Assembly: GCA_902725215.1 (NCBI GenBank)
Contig: CACUVI010000028.1
Coordinates: forward strand, 1 to 51,870
Length of the DNA: 51,870 bases
Origin: Rhodospirillaceae bacterium LM-1
GTDB taxonomy: Bacteria; Pseudomonadota; Alphaproteobacteria; Rhodospirillales; WMHbin7
Reading direction: 5' to 3'
Below the pieces are notes generated by a model. The model had not been told where the DNA came from, ran no database searches, and was given only the letters and a program-made list of their open reading frames with translations. Positions 23,201-31,600 of the stretch are shown one piece after another (the stretch's first letter is position 1; each line of letters begins with the position of its first letter). The position numbers and the translations under genes were made by a program.

Positions 23201-23623
23201 ATGTTCCAACACAAACCCGTACACTGGGCCAATAGCTACATCGGCCTTCCCTGGCAAGCCGACGGCGACGGGCCGGATTGTTTTCATTGCTGGGCACTGG
23301 TGCGCCATGTGCAAAAGGAACGGTTCGGCCGCGACCTGCCCGCCATTCCCAACCCCGAAGTCCTGCTGATGATCGCGCGGCACTTTCGCGACCACCCGGA
23401 ACGGCAACGCTGGCAACTGGTCGAGGCACCTCAGGAAGGCGACTGCGTGCTGATGCGCCAAGCCCGCTATCCGGTGCATGTCGGCGTTTGGCTGGACGTC
23501 GATGGCGGCAAGGTTCTGCATGCCATTCAGGGCATGGGCGTGGTCGCCCAATCGCTTCCCAGCCTCGCCGCCCATGGCTGGCGGATCGAGGGTTTCTATC
23601 GCTTCATCGGAGATCGTCCGTGA
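23201..23623 (+). CDS. NlpC/P60 family peptidase (gpK-like tail protein)
   Basis: A 140-residue NlpC/P60 domain. The catalytic Cys lies in DCFHCWALVRHVQ, the His in PVHVGVWLD, and the third polar residue in KVLHAIQG. Lambda gpK-type proteins assemble the tail tip and are thought to cut peptidoglycan stem peptides during DNA entry. It is followed in a GTGA overlap by the tail-tip gene. The start is divergent from the antisense EVE/GIY-YIG gene, separated by about 57 bp. Confidence 0.88.
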   Translation: MFQHKPVHWANSYIGLPWQADGDGPDCFHCWALVRHVQKERFGRDLPAIPNPEVLLMIARHFRDHPERQRWQLVEAPQEGDCVLMRQARYPVHVGVWLDVDGGKVLHAIQGMGVVAQSLPSLAAHGWRIEGFYRFIGDRP

Positions 23624-25965
23624 CCTGTCCTGGCGTTGTCGTCATGGTCCGCAATGCCCTGCGGCCCGAGCGTGACCGGAGGCTGATGGCGGTGTTGAAG
23701 CCCGTCACCATCCGGGGCTGGCTGGACGATCAGGGCATCACGGAATTCCCCCAGCCCACGATTTGTTTGGTCAACGGTCAGGCGGTGCTGCGGCCCGATT
23801 GGTCCCTGCTGGTCATCCGTTCCGGCGATGTGGTCTGCTTCGTGGCCCTGCCGCATGGCGGCGGCGGAGGGGGTGGGGGTGGCGGCAAGAATCCGCTGCG
23901 CACCGTTCTCATGGTTGCCGTCATGGTTGCGGGCATGGCCGCTGGGGCCGCCTTTGGCGGCGCTTTGGCGGGTGCCTTCGGCTTTGAGGGCGGGGCGGCG
24001 GCCTTCGGCTCGGTCACCTGGGGCCAGGTGTTCGGCGGCGTCATTTCGGGTGCCGTCAACATGGTGGGCGGTGCGCTGGTCAATGCGCTGGTGCCCGCCC
24101 CCAGCCCGTCGCGCCCCTCGGCGGATTGGGGATTGGGCAGCATCGGCAGCCCGCCCAGCCCGAGCCCCACCTATTCGCTGCAATCGCAGGGCAATCAGGC
24201 CCGCCTCGGCCAGCCGATCCCGGTGATCTATGGCCGCCACCTGATCTATCCCGATCTGGCCGCCGAGCCCTGGTACGAATATCAGAACAACGAGCAGTAT
24301 GTTCACCAGCTTCATGTCATCGGCCAGGGTTTCCACGATTTCGAATGTTTGCGCATCGAAGACACCGATATCGGCAATTTCGCCGAAGTGCAGTATCAGA
24401 TCATCGAGCCGGGCGCTTACGTCACCCTGTTCGATGCGAACGTCACTACCGCGCCCGAGGTGGCCGGGCAGGAATTGACAGCTATCAACGAGTTGGGCAC
24501 GGGAGAGAGCGGCTGGATCGGCCCCTTTGTTTCGGCCAGCGCCGAAACCACTGCCACACAGCTCGGCATCGACATCGTCTTCGCCCGCGGCCTTTACTAC
24601 GCCAACGATTCCGGCGGGCTGGACAGCCGCTCAGCCAGTTGGGTGGTGGAAGCCAGGGCCATCGACGACGACGGCTTGGCTTTGGGCGACTGGATTCAAC
24701 TGGCATCCGAAAGCCAAACGGCGGCCACCAACACGCCCATTCGCCTCAGCTACAAATACGCCGTGACGCCGGGCCGCTACGAGGTCCGGTGCAAGCGCAC
24801 CGACAACAAGGACATGTCGTCGCGCGCCGGACACGAAATCCGCTGGGCGGGCCTGAAGGCGTGGCTCCGGGATGAGCCCGACTATGGCCAAGCGACCTTG
24901 CTCGCCATCCGCATGCGGGCGACCGACAATTTGTCGCAGCGGACGTCCCGCATGGTCAACTGCATTGTGACCCGCAAGCTGGCGGTCTGGTCGGCAAGCG
25001 GCTGGTCGGCGCCGGTGCCGACCCGTTCCATCGCCTGGGCTTTCGCCGACGCCTGCCGGGCGGACTATGGCGGGGAACTGGCCGACAGCAGGATCGATCT
25101 GACCGCCCTGTCGGCTCTGGATGCCGTTTGGGAAAGCCGAGGCGACCATTTCGACGGCGTCTTCGACACCTCCATGACCGTCTGGGAAGCCCTGACCCGC
25201 ATCGCCCGTTGTGGCCGGGCCGTGCCCATCCAGCAGGGCGGAATCGTTCGCATCGTCAGGGACAGCCCGCAAAGCCTGCCGGTCGCCCTGTTCGGGCCGC
25301 GCAACATTGCCAAGGGCAGTTTTCGGATCCGCTACGTCATGCCGGGTGAGGAGACGGCGGACGCGGTGACGGTGGAATATTTCTCGGCCCGTACCTGGCG
25401 GCCCGACGAAGTGACCGCCAAGCTCGCCGATTCCACCGAGGAGAAGCCTGCCCGCCTTCAGCTTATGGGCTGCACCGGCAAGGATCATGCGGCGCGGGAA
25501 GGCCTTTATATGGCCGCCGCCAATCGCTACCGGCGCAAGCTGATCACCTTCCAGACCGAGTTGGAGGGGCTGATTCCCACCTATGGCGATCTGGTTTCCG
25601 TTGTCCATGACATGCCGCAATGGGGCCAGGGTGGCGAGATCACCGGCTGGGACGGCGAGGTTCTTACCGTATCGGAACCGTTGGAATGGACGGAAGGCGA
25701 GACGCATTACATGGCGCTCCGCCGTTCCGACGGCTCCATCGCCGGACCCTATCCGGTGCTTCCCGGCGAAGACAACTTTGAAGCCGTTCCACAAACCCCG
25801 GTCGGCTTCACACCTTATGTCGGCGGCGATGCCGAGCGCACTCACTACGCCTTCGGTCCCGGCGAGGCATGGAGCCAGTTTGCTCGCGTTCTCGCCATTC
25901 GGCCCAGGGGCGAGCGGGTCGAGATCGCCTGCGTCGGCGAGCACGACGCCGTTCATGTAAACTAA
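23620..25965 (+). CDS. TipJ-type tail tip protein, fused gpI-like and gpJ-like parts
   Basis: A 781-residue protein starting at GTG 23620, overlapping the previous stop. Residues 1-75 form a small beta-grasp unit as in gpI (VMVRNALRPERDRR, CLVNGQAVLR, VIRSGDVVCFVALP). A polyglycine run and a Gly/Ala hydrophobic region (about 80-150) follow, then the J-like body from GQPIPVIYGRHLIYPDLAA onward, with ADNLSQRTSRMVNCIVTRKL and GVFDTSMTVWEALTRIARCGRAVPI. The protein forms the tip that contacts the receptor. The fused I+J layout is common in alphaproteobacterial siphoviruses. It lacks the fibronectin-rich C-terminus of lambda J, consistent with a separate fibre at 19883-21406. Confidence 0.88.
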   Translation: MTCPGVVVMVRNALRPERDRRLMAVLKPVTIRGWLDDQGITEFPQPTICLVNGQAVLRPDWSLLVIRSGDVVCFVALPHGGGGGGGGGGKNPLRTVLMVAVMVAGMAAGAAFGGALAGAFGFEGGAAAFGSVTWGQVFGGVISGAVNMVGGALVNALVPAPSPSRPSADWGLGSIGSPPSPSPTYSLQSQGNQARLGQPIPVIYGRHLIYPDLAAEPWYEYQNNEQYVHQLHVIGQGFHDFECLRIEDTDIGNFAEVQYQIIEPGAYVTLFDANVTTAPEVAGQELTAINELGTGESGWIGPFVSASAETTATQLGIDIVFARGLYYANDSGGLDSRSASWVVEARAIDDDGLALGDWIQLASESQTAATNTPIRLSYKYAVTPGRYEVRCKRTDNKDMSSRAGHEIRWAGLKAWLRDEPDYGQATLLAIRMRATDNLSQRTSRMVNCIVTRKLAVWSASGWSAPVPTRSIAWAFADACRADYGGELADSRIDLTALSALDAVWESRGDHFDGVFDTSMTVWEALTRIARCGRAVPIQQGGIVRIVRDSPQSLPVALFGPRNIAKGSFRIRYVMPGEETADAVTVEYFSARTWRPDEVTAKLADSTEEKPARLQLMGCTGKDHAAREGLYMAAANRYRRKLITFQTELEGLIPTYGDLVSVVHDMPQWGQGGEITGWDGEVLTVSEPLEWTEGETHYMALRRSDGSIAGPYPVLPGEDNFEAVPQTPVGFTPYVGGDAERTHYAFGPGEAWSQFARVLAIRPRGERVEIACVGEHDAVHVN

Positions 25966-25976
25966 AGGAGCATATC

Positions 25977-26303
25977 ATGTGGCGAAACCTTCCCCCCGAG
26001 ATGCAGCACACGCTGGTCGGGCTCGCCTGGGCAATCTGGTGGGCCTTGATTGGCCGCAGCCTCTATCACGCCGATCTGGTCCGCAAGGGCCAGCGGCGCT
26101 TCTGGTCACTGCAACTGGCCTGGGAGTTGATGATCGCCATCGGCATGGGCGTGGTGGCCGGGGGTGCCGCCGAATATCTCAGCCTCACCGGCATGGCGGC
26201 GGCGGGATTCATTGCCGCCGTCTCCTATCTCGGCCCCCGCACCATCGCCGCCGTTCAGACCTGGGCCGAACGCAGGGCCGGGATCGACGATCCCGCCGAC
26301 TGA
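25977..26303 (+). CDS. Holin-like membrane protein (LydA/phage holin 3-3 type)
   Basis: A 108-residue protein with an excellent AAAGGAG ribosome-binding site. It has two or three membrane segments (about 10-28 HTLVGLAWAIWWALIG, 48-70 AWELMIAIGMGVVAGGAAEYL, 72-90) separated by a basic loop, like LydA-type holins. It would time lysis by opening the inner membrane. It lies between the tail tip and the second holin, with the lysozyme beyond. Confidence 0.75.
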   Translation: MWRNLPPEMQHTLVGLAWAIWWALIGRSLYHADLVRKGQRRFWSLQLAWELMIAIGMGVVAGGAAEYLSLTGMAAAGFIAAVSYLGPRTIAAVQTWAERRAGIDDPAD

Positions 26304-26330
26304 TTCCTTCAATCCTTTCCATCCATCCAG

Positions 26331-26354
26331 GCCGCCCATCAAGGCGGCTTTTTC
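26331..26354 (+). terminator. Intrinsic terminator inside the lysis cassette
   Basis: GCCGCC (26331-26336), loop CATCAA, GGCGGC (26343-26348), then TTTTTC. It lies between the two holin-type genes, so it may attenuate rather than end late transcription. Confidence 0.7.
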
Positions 26355-26373
26355 GTTCATGGAGAACATCGCC

Positions 26374-26829
26374 ATGCTGACTCTGCTGGGCTCTGCCTTG
26401 GGATTTTTCACCAGCCTGTTTCCCGATCTGCTCAAGCTGTTCCGCGAGAATCAGGACCGCAAGCACGAACTGGCGATCATGGATCGTCAGATGGAAATGC
26501 AGCGGGCTGGCCACCTGCAGCGGCTGGAGGAGATCAACGTCCAGGCCGACATCGCCGAATCCCAGGCCCTCTACAAGACCCTGGTGCCGACCGGTGTGCG
26601 CTGGGTGGATGCCCTGGCGGGATCGGTGCGTCCCGTGATCACCTATGCCTTCTTCGCCTTGTTCGCCGCCGTGAAGGGTTCGGCCCTCTACCTGCTGATC
26701 GCCGTCGAGGGCGTGCTGTTGGCCCAGGCCCTGCCGCAGATCTGGGATCCGGAGACCCAGGCCCTGTTCGCCGCCACCCTCAGTTTTTGGTTTGGAAATC
26801 GGACCCTTCAGAAGATGCGGAGGGGCTGA
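26374..26829 (+). CDS. Holin of 3-TM family (GTA-holin type)
   Basis: A 151-residue protein. ATG 26374 is preferred (GGAGA eight bases upstream); ATG 26359 is in frame five codons earlier. The N-terminal hydrophobic segment (LTLLGSALGFFTSLFPDLLKL) is followed by a charged helix (RENQDRKHELAIMDRQMEMQRAG), then VRWVDALAGSVRPVITYAFFALFAAVK and two more membrane segments. The sequence matches the 3-TM holin family also present in gene transfer agents. It precedes the lysozyme gene by 3 bp. Confidence 0.8.
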   Translation: MLTLLGSALGFFTSLFPDLLKLFRENQDRKHELAIMDRQMEMQRAGHLQRLEEINVQADIAESQALYKTLVPTGVRWVDALAGSVRPVITYAFFALFAAVKGSALYLLIAVEGVLLAQALPQIWDPETQALFAATLSFWFGNRTLQKMRRG

Positions 26830-26832
26830 GCC

Positions 26833-27285
26833 ATGCGCCACATGACCGAGCAAGGACTGGCGCTGATCAAGCGTTTCGAGGGATTCAGCGCCAAGCCCTA
26901 TCTCTGCCCCGCCGGATGGTGGACCATCGGCTGGGGCGCTATTCGCGGCCTCGACGGCCAACCCGTTACCGCCGCCACTCCGCCGGTCACCGAGGAGGAA
27001 GCCGAGACCTTGCTCAGACGTGATGTCGGCGTCGCCGAGCGGGCGGTGCTGCGGTTGATCTCGGTGCTGCTCAGAGACGGACAGTTCGATGCACTGGCAT
27101 CCTTCGCCTTCAACCTGGGCGGCGGGGCACTCCAGCGCTCGACCCTACGGCGCAGGGTCAACCGCGAGGAGCACAAAGAGGTGCCGGACGAGTTCCGCAA
27201 ATGGGTTTGGGGCGGCGGGCGCAAGTTGCCGGGCCTGATCCGACGGCGAGAGGCGGAGGCGGGGATGTACGCTGGGATTGGTTGA
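26833..27285 (+). CDS. Phage lysozyme / endolysin, GH24
   Basis: A 150-residue T4-type muramidase. EQGLALIKRFEGFSAKPYLCPAG holds the catalytic Glu of the KxFEG motif, WTIGWGAI the substrate-binding strand, and FDALASFAFNLGGGALQRSTLRR and GLIRRREAEAGMY the family C-terminal motifs. No signal peptide is visible, so it depends on the holins. It is the last recognisable prophage gene in the window. An AGGGG ribosome-binding site precedes ATG 26833. Confidence 0.92.
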   Translation: MRHMTEQGLALIKRFEGFSAKPYLCPAGWWTIGWGAIRGLDGQPVTAATPPVTEEEAETLLRRDVGVAERAVLRLISVLLRDGQFDALASFAFNLGGGALQRSTLRRRVNREEHKEVPDEFRKWVWGGGRKLPGLIRRREAEAGMYAGIG

Positions 27286-27313
27286 CGTCTGCCACGCAGA
27301 TCACAAGGACGCA

Positions 27314-27343
27314 GCTGACCTGGGGATATCTCCCCAGGTCAGC
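27314..27343 (+). terminator. Perfect 13-bp hairpin after the lysozyme gene
   Basis: GCTGACCTGGGGA (27314-27326), loop TATC, TCCCCAGGTCAGC (27331-27343), a perfect match. Only a weak T stretch follows (CGCATTTGTG), so it may be a bidirectional terminator or stabilising hairpin rather than a classic intrinsic terminator. It sits at the likely right end of the prophage. Confidence 0.6.
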
Positions 27344-27455
27344 CGCATTTGTGTTAATGCAGATCGTCTTTGACGCGGTCAGCACAACATCAGTCCCGCG
27401 ACGGGGCTTTTGATGGTGTCCGGTTAATAAATGCCGACAATAAATATCGACCGTG

Positions 27456-27484
27456 TTGACAGGGTGGAGTTGAAGAAGTATGCA
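27456..27484 (+). promoter_or_regulatory. Candidate sigma70 promoter for the GNAT-like gene
   Basis: A perfect TTGACA (27456-27461), 17-base spacer, then TATGCA (27479-27484), which matches the -10 consensus at three positions. It points at the gene starting at 27579. Confidence 0.4.
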
Positions 27485-27578
27485 TATAGCAACAGCGATG
27501 ATATAAATGTTCGCGCTGGGTAGTCTACAGTGCATTGGGTTTTTTGGTAGATTATATTTAGAATGCCAGGACGAAGAG

Positions 27579-28670
27579 ATGACCACAGAGAAAACATTCC
27601 GCCCAATTGCAGTCGCGGACCTGAAAAAGGCGTATTTGTTTGATCAGGCCGTTGATAGGCCGCGCAATTCAACTTTTGAAGAAGATTTCTACACTTGGCA
27701 ATATATGGAAAGCGGCGGAAGCCGACGTGAAAACAGTGCGGCGTTGGCGGCGTGGCGGGATGACAGCGTTATCTGCACGCTTATGCTAAGCGACGTGGAT
27801 TTTGCCATCGAAGGTCGCACAGTCAGTGGTGCATTCATGCACGAATGGTATGCAGCGCCAAACGAGGGCTTCATCGGATTAGAGTTACTGGGTAAGGCGC
27901 TACCCTATTTGCCCGTGATGACCGGAGCCGGTGCTTCGCTTGCGCTGACCATGAGCATAAGGCGGGTTCGACCCTTAATGCTTTTTCCCCTTCAGCGGCT
28001 GGTTGCTGTTATTGACCCGACCGCCACGGCGGCGCTTTCGTCGCTGTCTGGCGAACACACAGCGGCTTATCTTAACGCCGCGACCATCAGAAAGGCTAGA
28101 ACCGGGTGCCAGGCAGGCGATAGCGTGGCGTGTTTCGAGGAAGAGTACGACGCAGCTTGGCAGACCATGCGTCCGTCATTGCAGTTGGCTGTGGAGCGCA
28201 CGGTCGAATATATGAACTGGCGTTATATGCGTCACCCGCGCCTGCGCTATCAGGCATTGCGCTGCAGAAGCGACAAAGGGGTCGCCTACTTCGTCTGGCG
28301 TGTTGAACAAATTCCCGGCATGGGGGCTGTTGCACGACTGTGTGAAGCTATCGGTACAAGCGATGCCATTTTTGAATCGGTTCCCGCCCTGGTTTCGGCC
28401 CTGCGCGAGATTCCCGGGGTAGCGTATGCCGATTTTTTCTGCAGCAATGACGCTGTGTGCTCAGCCTTGCATTTAGCCGGTTTTGTGCATGCGTTGCCGC
28501 TGCCGGATTTGGATCTGCCGCGCCTTTTTTCGCCCCTGGCTGATGACGTGCGTAAAACGCTGTACTTCTGGGTTAGCTTCGATAGCAAACTTGGCTTTAC
28601 CCCCCGATTGGAGCCTGGACGGACTTATATGACAAAGGGTGACGCCAACCAAGACCGCCCCAGTCCCTGA
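27579..28670 (+). CDS. GNAT-like acyltransferase-fold protein of a polysaccharide locus
   Basis: A 363-residue protein. ATG 27579 is chosen because CAGGA lies about seven bases upstream. It reads as two GNAT-like halves: DLKKAYLFDQAV and ENSAALAAWRDDSVICTLMLSDVDF in the first, and the segment ERTVEYMNWRYMRHPRLRYQALR (quoted in part) with SDKGVAYFVWRVE in the second. The NWRYxxHP pattern is familiar from GNAT-type proteins in surface-polysaccharide and aminoacyl-sugar clusters. It could transfer an acyl group to an amino sugar; substrate unknown. Downstream lies a decayed transposase, then the ACP operon. Confidence 0.6.
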   Translation: MTTEKTFRPIAVADLKKAYLFDQAVDRPRNSTFEEDFYTWQYMESGGSRRENSAALAAWRDDSVICTLMLSDVDFAIEGRTVSGAFMHEWYAAPNEGFIGLELLGKALPYLPVMTGAGASLALTMSIRRVRPLMLFPLQRLVAVIDPTATAALSSLSGEHTAAYLNAATIRKARTGCQAGDSVACFEEEYDAAWQTMRPSLQLAVERTVEYMNWRYMRHPRLRYQALRCRSDKGVAYFVWRVEQIPGMGAVARLCEAIGTSDAIFESVPALVSALREIPGVAYADFFCSNDAVCSALHLAGFVHALPLPDLDLPRLFSPLADDVRKTLYFWVSFDSKLGFTPRLEPGRTYMTKGDANQDRPSP

Positions 28671-28699
28671 TATCCAAGCAATGCACGAGAGCATTCAAG

Positions 28700-29130
28700 A
28701 GTCTAACTCTAAATGGTTGTTGACGGATCAGACAGGCGCCCGCATCAGCGTCAGAATGCGGAAGCAGGCGATCATCAGTTGCAATCTAGGGCAGATTTCG
28801 ATGGCCCGCTTGCCAATCTATTTCGGTACAGCCCACAGCTTCATTTCGGCATATCCGCCATCGGCAAAGACGTGCCGCCGCCAGGGAAAGGGGTGTCGTG
28901 CCATGGCGAGCAGATCAGGCGCGCCATTGGCAGTCGGTACGCGACATGCTCAGAAGCTTTACGCATCAAGGTGCGTTTGGGGCGGCCCAGGGGCCTCGTT
29001 TTCGGCAGCAATGGTTCAATCACATCCCTTTCCTTGTCCGTTAGGTCGCTTGCATAACGACGCCCAACCCGTCCATACTTTACCCGAGTTATTTCAGTCC
29101 ACAGGTTGGGCCTCCGAAGGGGGGCGCACA
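28700..29130 (-). pseudogene. Decayed IS5-family transposase fragment
   Basis: On the minus strand an N-terminal piece reads TEITRVKYGRVGRRYASDL, TDKERDVIEPLLP, GRPKRT, the start of IS5/IS427-type transposases. It runs directly into a C-terminal-like piece in another frame (HVFADGGYAEMKLWA, then a stop, then IGKRAIEI). The catalytic middle is missing. Boundaries are approximate and I could not find matching terminal inverted repeats, only TTTTGGTCAGACAC at 29171-29184 as a possible relic end. It occupies the whole gap between the GNAT-like gene and the ACP gene. Confidence 0.7.
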
Positions 29131-29198
29131 GCAACCATAAACATAACATGCTGAAATCACTCAACTAATTTTTGGTCAGACACTAAGCGAGCGATAAG

Positions 29199-29444
29199 AT
29201 GTCCACAAGAAACCGGCTGATTAACGTATTCCGCGAAAGCCTAGAGTTACCCGAGACCATCGACATCTCGAACCTGAACTACCAGGATACGGAACGTTGG
29301 GATTCTGTTGGGCACTTGACACTGGTGGCGGCCATAGAGACAGAGTTCGACGTTATGCTCGAAACTAATCAGGTTATCGAGATGAGTAGTTTTTCCAAAG
29401 CTCTTGAGATTCTCAATGCCCTCGGAATCGATGTCAACGCCTGA
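29199..29444 (+). CDS. Acyl carrier protein
   Basis: An 81-residue ACP with the phosphopantetheine site WDSVGH (Ser36), preceded by an acidic helix 1 and followed by LTLVAAIETEFDVMLET, the recognition helix. It differs from housekeeping AcpP (which has DSLD). The WDSVGHxxLVAAIE type is usual for specialised ACPs in polysaccharide and flagellin-glycan clusters. It overlaps the SDR gene by 14 bp. It would carry the acyl group loaded by the downstream AMP ligase and modified by the SDR. Confidence 0.92.
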   Translation: MSTRNRLINVFRESLELPETIDISNLNYQDTERWDSVGHLTLVAAIETEFDVMLETNQVIEMSSFSKALEILNALGIDVNA

Positions 29445-30195
29445 TCGGCGTCCGCTGTTGGGACTCGTCGCCGTCGTCACTGGCGCTTCGCGGGGCATTG
29501 GTGCAGCAACGGCATCCTGTCTGGCCGCACGCGGAGCCAATGTCGTTTTGACATGCCAGCACAACGAGGACGCTTTGGTGAATAGTGCAGTGGCCCTTGA
29601 GGCTGCGCATGGCATAAGCGCTTTGGCAATAGTTGCCGACAACGCCGACGAATCTCAAGTCGCTACGGTCTACCGCGCGGTCCATTCTAAATTCAAGCGC
29701 CTAGACATTCTGGTCAATAATGCTGGCATTCTGGGCGATGCCATGATCGGCATGATAACCCAATCGATGCTTGACCGAGTATTCGCGGTTAATCTGTCTG
29801 GCGCGATAAACAATATGCAACTTGCCGCGCGTCTGATGCGCCGCAATGGCCGCGGAGCCATTATCAACGTCTCATCGATCATGGGCATTCGCGGTAATCC
29901 CGGACAAGTGACCTATTGTGCCAGCAAGGCTGGACTGATCGGAGCCACTCTTTCTGCTGCGAAGGAACTGGCTCCACACGGCATCCGCGTCAATGCCGTT
30001 GCTCCCGGCTACATCGATACAGATCTTATCTGTGGCCTCGATCCAGTTCTTCACGCGCAGAGGATAGCCTCGATCTGCGTTGGTAGGCCCGGCAGCGCCG
30101 AGGAAGTGGCTCGAGCCATTGTTTTTCTAGCCTCCGACGAAGCCTCCTACATTACGGGCCAAGTGTTAGGTGTCGATGGCGGTATGGTTATCTGA
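29431..30195 (+). CDS. FabG-like short-chain dehydrogenase/reductase
   Basis: A 254-residue classical SDR. TGASRGIG (17-24) binds the nucleotide, LVNNAG follows, the catalytic Ser lies in INVSSIMGIRG and Tyr/Lys in YCASKAG; the end is AYITGQVLGVDGGM with the FabG-type GVDGG. It most likely reduces a 3-oxoacyl group on the adjacent ACP to a 3-hydroxyacyl, using NADPH. ATG 29431 overlaps the ACP gene, showing coupling. All catalytic residues appear intact. Confidence 0.9.
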   Translation: MSTPDRRPLLGLVAVVTGASRGIGAATASCLAARGANVVLTCQHNEDALVNSAVALEAAHGISALAIVADNADESQVATVYRAVHSKFKRLDILVNNAGILGDAMIGMITQSMLDRVFAVNLSGAINNMQLAARLMRRNGRGAIINVSSIMGIRGNPGQVTYCASKAGLIGATLSAAKELAPHGIRVNAVAPGYIDTDLICGLDPVLHAQRIASICVGRPGSAEEVARAIVFLASDEASYITGQVLGVDGGMVI

Positions 30196-30199
30196 CGCC

Positions 30200-31600
30200 A
30201 TGGCCACCCGCTCGCAAGAAGCTTTCTGGGAATTTGAGCGCAGCTCAAACATAGCCCTGATAGATTCTCTGAGAGACGTTCGGCTTAGCTACGCAGACCT
30301 GGATGACAAGATTTCTCAGCTGATAGATCTTTTGGCGAAGGATAGGGGGAAACGCCTTGCATTCATTGTTTCAGGAAACGACGTTGGGACGATCGTAGCT
30401 TATCTTGCACTGCTGCGTCTTGGACATGCCGTGTTACTGGTTTCAACTAAGCTTGAATCGCAGGCGCTTTCAACTCTCATCAACGCGTACACTCCTGAAT
30501 TGATAGTCCTTCCCGCAGGACAAAAGCTTGGGGCTTTGCCTTCAGAATACCGAGCCAGAGAGGCCGGAGACGGGATCATTCTTTTTCAAAGAACAGACGC
30601 TCCTCAGTCAATTCACCCTGAGTTGGCGTTGCTGTTGCCCACGTCTGGTTCGACAGGAAGCCCAAAGGTCGTGCGGCTGTCCCGGCGGGCACTGAACGCC
30701 AATGCTCACCAGATCGTCGGTGCACTTGGTATGGGGGAAGAGGATCGGGCTGTTACCTCCCTATCGCCAAGCTACTCGTTTGGTCTGTCCGTAATCAATA
30801 GTCATTTAGCGTGTGGTGGTTCGTTGTTGCTTTCCGAGCGGGCCGTCATGGAACGGGGGTTCTGGAATGAGCTGAATACACATGAGATCACCACAATTCC
30901 TGGGGTTCCGTTCACGTTTGATGTCTTAAAGCGTGTTGGAGGAGAGCAACTAGCGCCAGACAGCTTGCGCAAATTAATTCAGGCAGGAGGACGCATGGAC
31001 CCGGCTGTGATTCGTCACACCTACGAGACTTTTGCAAAGAAAGGTGCAGATCTATTCATCATGTATGGGCAGACTGAGGCTGCGGCGCGCATAACGGTGC
31101 TTGCGCCATCGGAATTGGCAGTGAGCATCGGCTCTGTCGGTCGTGCCGTTCCCGGCGGGGAGATACGGATAGATGCGGTTGGTCAGGTCGAATATGAGGG
31201 CCCCAATGTTATGATGGGCTATGCGGAAAACCGCGCCGATCTGTCACGGGAGGACGAGTTGAGTGGCGTTTTGCCAACCGGAGACATCGGATATGTCGAC
31301 GAGGCTGGGCGCTTATGGATCACTGGACGGCTCAAGCGCATTATCAAGCCTTATGGCCTGCGGATAAATCTTGACGATATTGAAGCTTCGCTGGCAGTGA
31401 TGGGAAGCCTTGCCGTTACCGGTGATGACAGTCGCATTATTGTTCACATCGAGAAGGGTGACGAGAAAAGAATCGCTGGCGCGGCGCGAGAAATAGTAAA
31501 GAAGATGCAATTGCCAGCCTCAACCATCCGAGTGTATCGTATGAATTCGCTGCCGAGAAGCGCCGAAGGTAAAATTCTGTATTCGGAATTACAAAAATGA
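30200..31600 (+). CDS. AMP-forming acyl-CoA/acyl-ACP ligase
   Basis: A 466-residue member of the adenylate-forming (ANL) family. The P-loop is LLPTSGSTGSPKVVRLS, A5-like YGQTEAAAR, A7 TGDIG, A8 hinge GRLKRIIKPYGLRINLDDIE and the A10 catalytic Lys in SAEGKILYSEL. It is shorter than typical acyl-CoA ligases, resembling small ACP-loading ligases. It would adenylate a free acid and pass it to the phosphopantetheine of the neighbouring ACP (or CoA). ATG 30200 follows the SDR stop by 4 bp and its stop overlaps the LuxE start (ATGA). Confidence 0.9.
   Translation: MATRSQEAFWEFERSSNIALIDSLRDVRLSYADLDDKISQLIDLLAKDRGKRLAFIVSGNDVGTIVAYLALLRLGHAVLLVSTKLESQALSTLINAYTPELIVLPAGQKLGALPSEYRAREAGDGIILFQRTDAPQSIHPELALLLPTSGSTGSPKVVRLSRRALNANAHQIVGALGMGEEDRAVTSLSPSYSFGLSVINSHLACGGSLLLSERAVMERGFWNELNTHEITTIPGVPFTFDVLKRVGGEQLAPDSLRKLIQAGGRMDPAVIRHTYETFAKKGADLFIMYGQTEAAARITVLAPSELAVSIGSVGRAVPGGEIRIDAVGQVEYEGPNVMMGYAENRADLSREDELSGVLPTGDIGYVDEAGRLWITGRLKRIIKPYGLRINLDDIEASLAVMGSLAVTGDDSRIIVHIEKGDEKRIAGAAREIVKKMQLPASTIRVYRMNSLPRSAEGKILYSELQK

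Larger units (their letters stand above)
27286..27578. other. Prophage/host junction region without a gene
   Basis: About 290 bp with no convincing gene. It holds the 13-bp hairpin and then abruptly AT-richer sequence. I see no integrase, tRNA or recognisable attachment core here. The prophage boundary probably falls in this interval, but no repeat partner is available in the window to prove it. Confidence 0.5.

Noticed and set aside
23144-23575. Upstream extension of the EVE/GIY-YIG frame by 144 codons
   Set aside because: The added residues only mirror the NlpC/P60 gene on the plus strand; homology-like sequence begins at the ATG near 23143.
23278-23619. Extension of the tail tip protein upstream of 23620
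   Set aside because: It overlaps the NlpC/P60 gene in another frame; GTG 23620 in the overlapping stop is the natural start.
24631-25956. 441-codon minus-strand frame opposite the tail tip gene
   Set aside because: Shadow frame; the plus strand encodes a clear TipJ-like protein.
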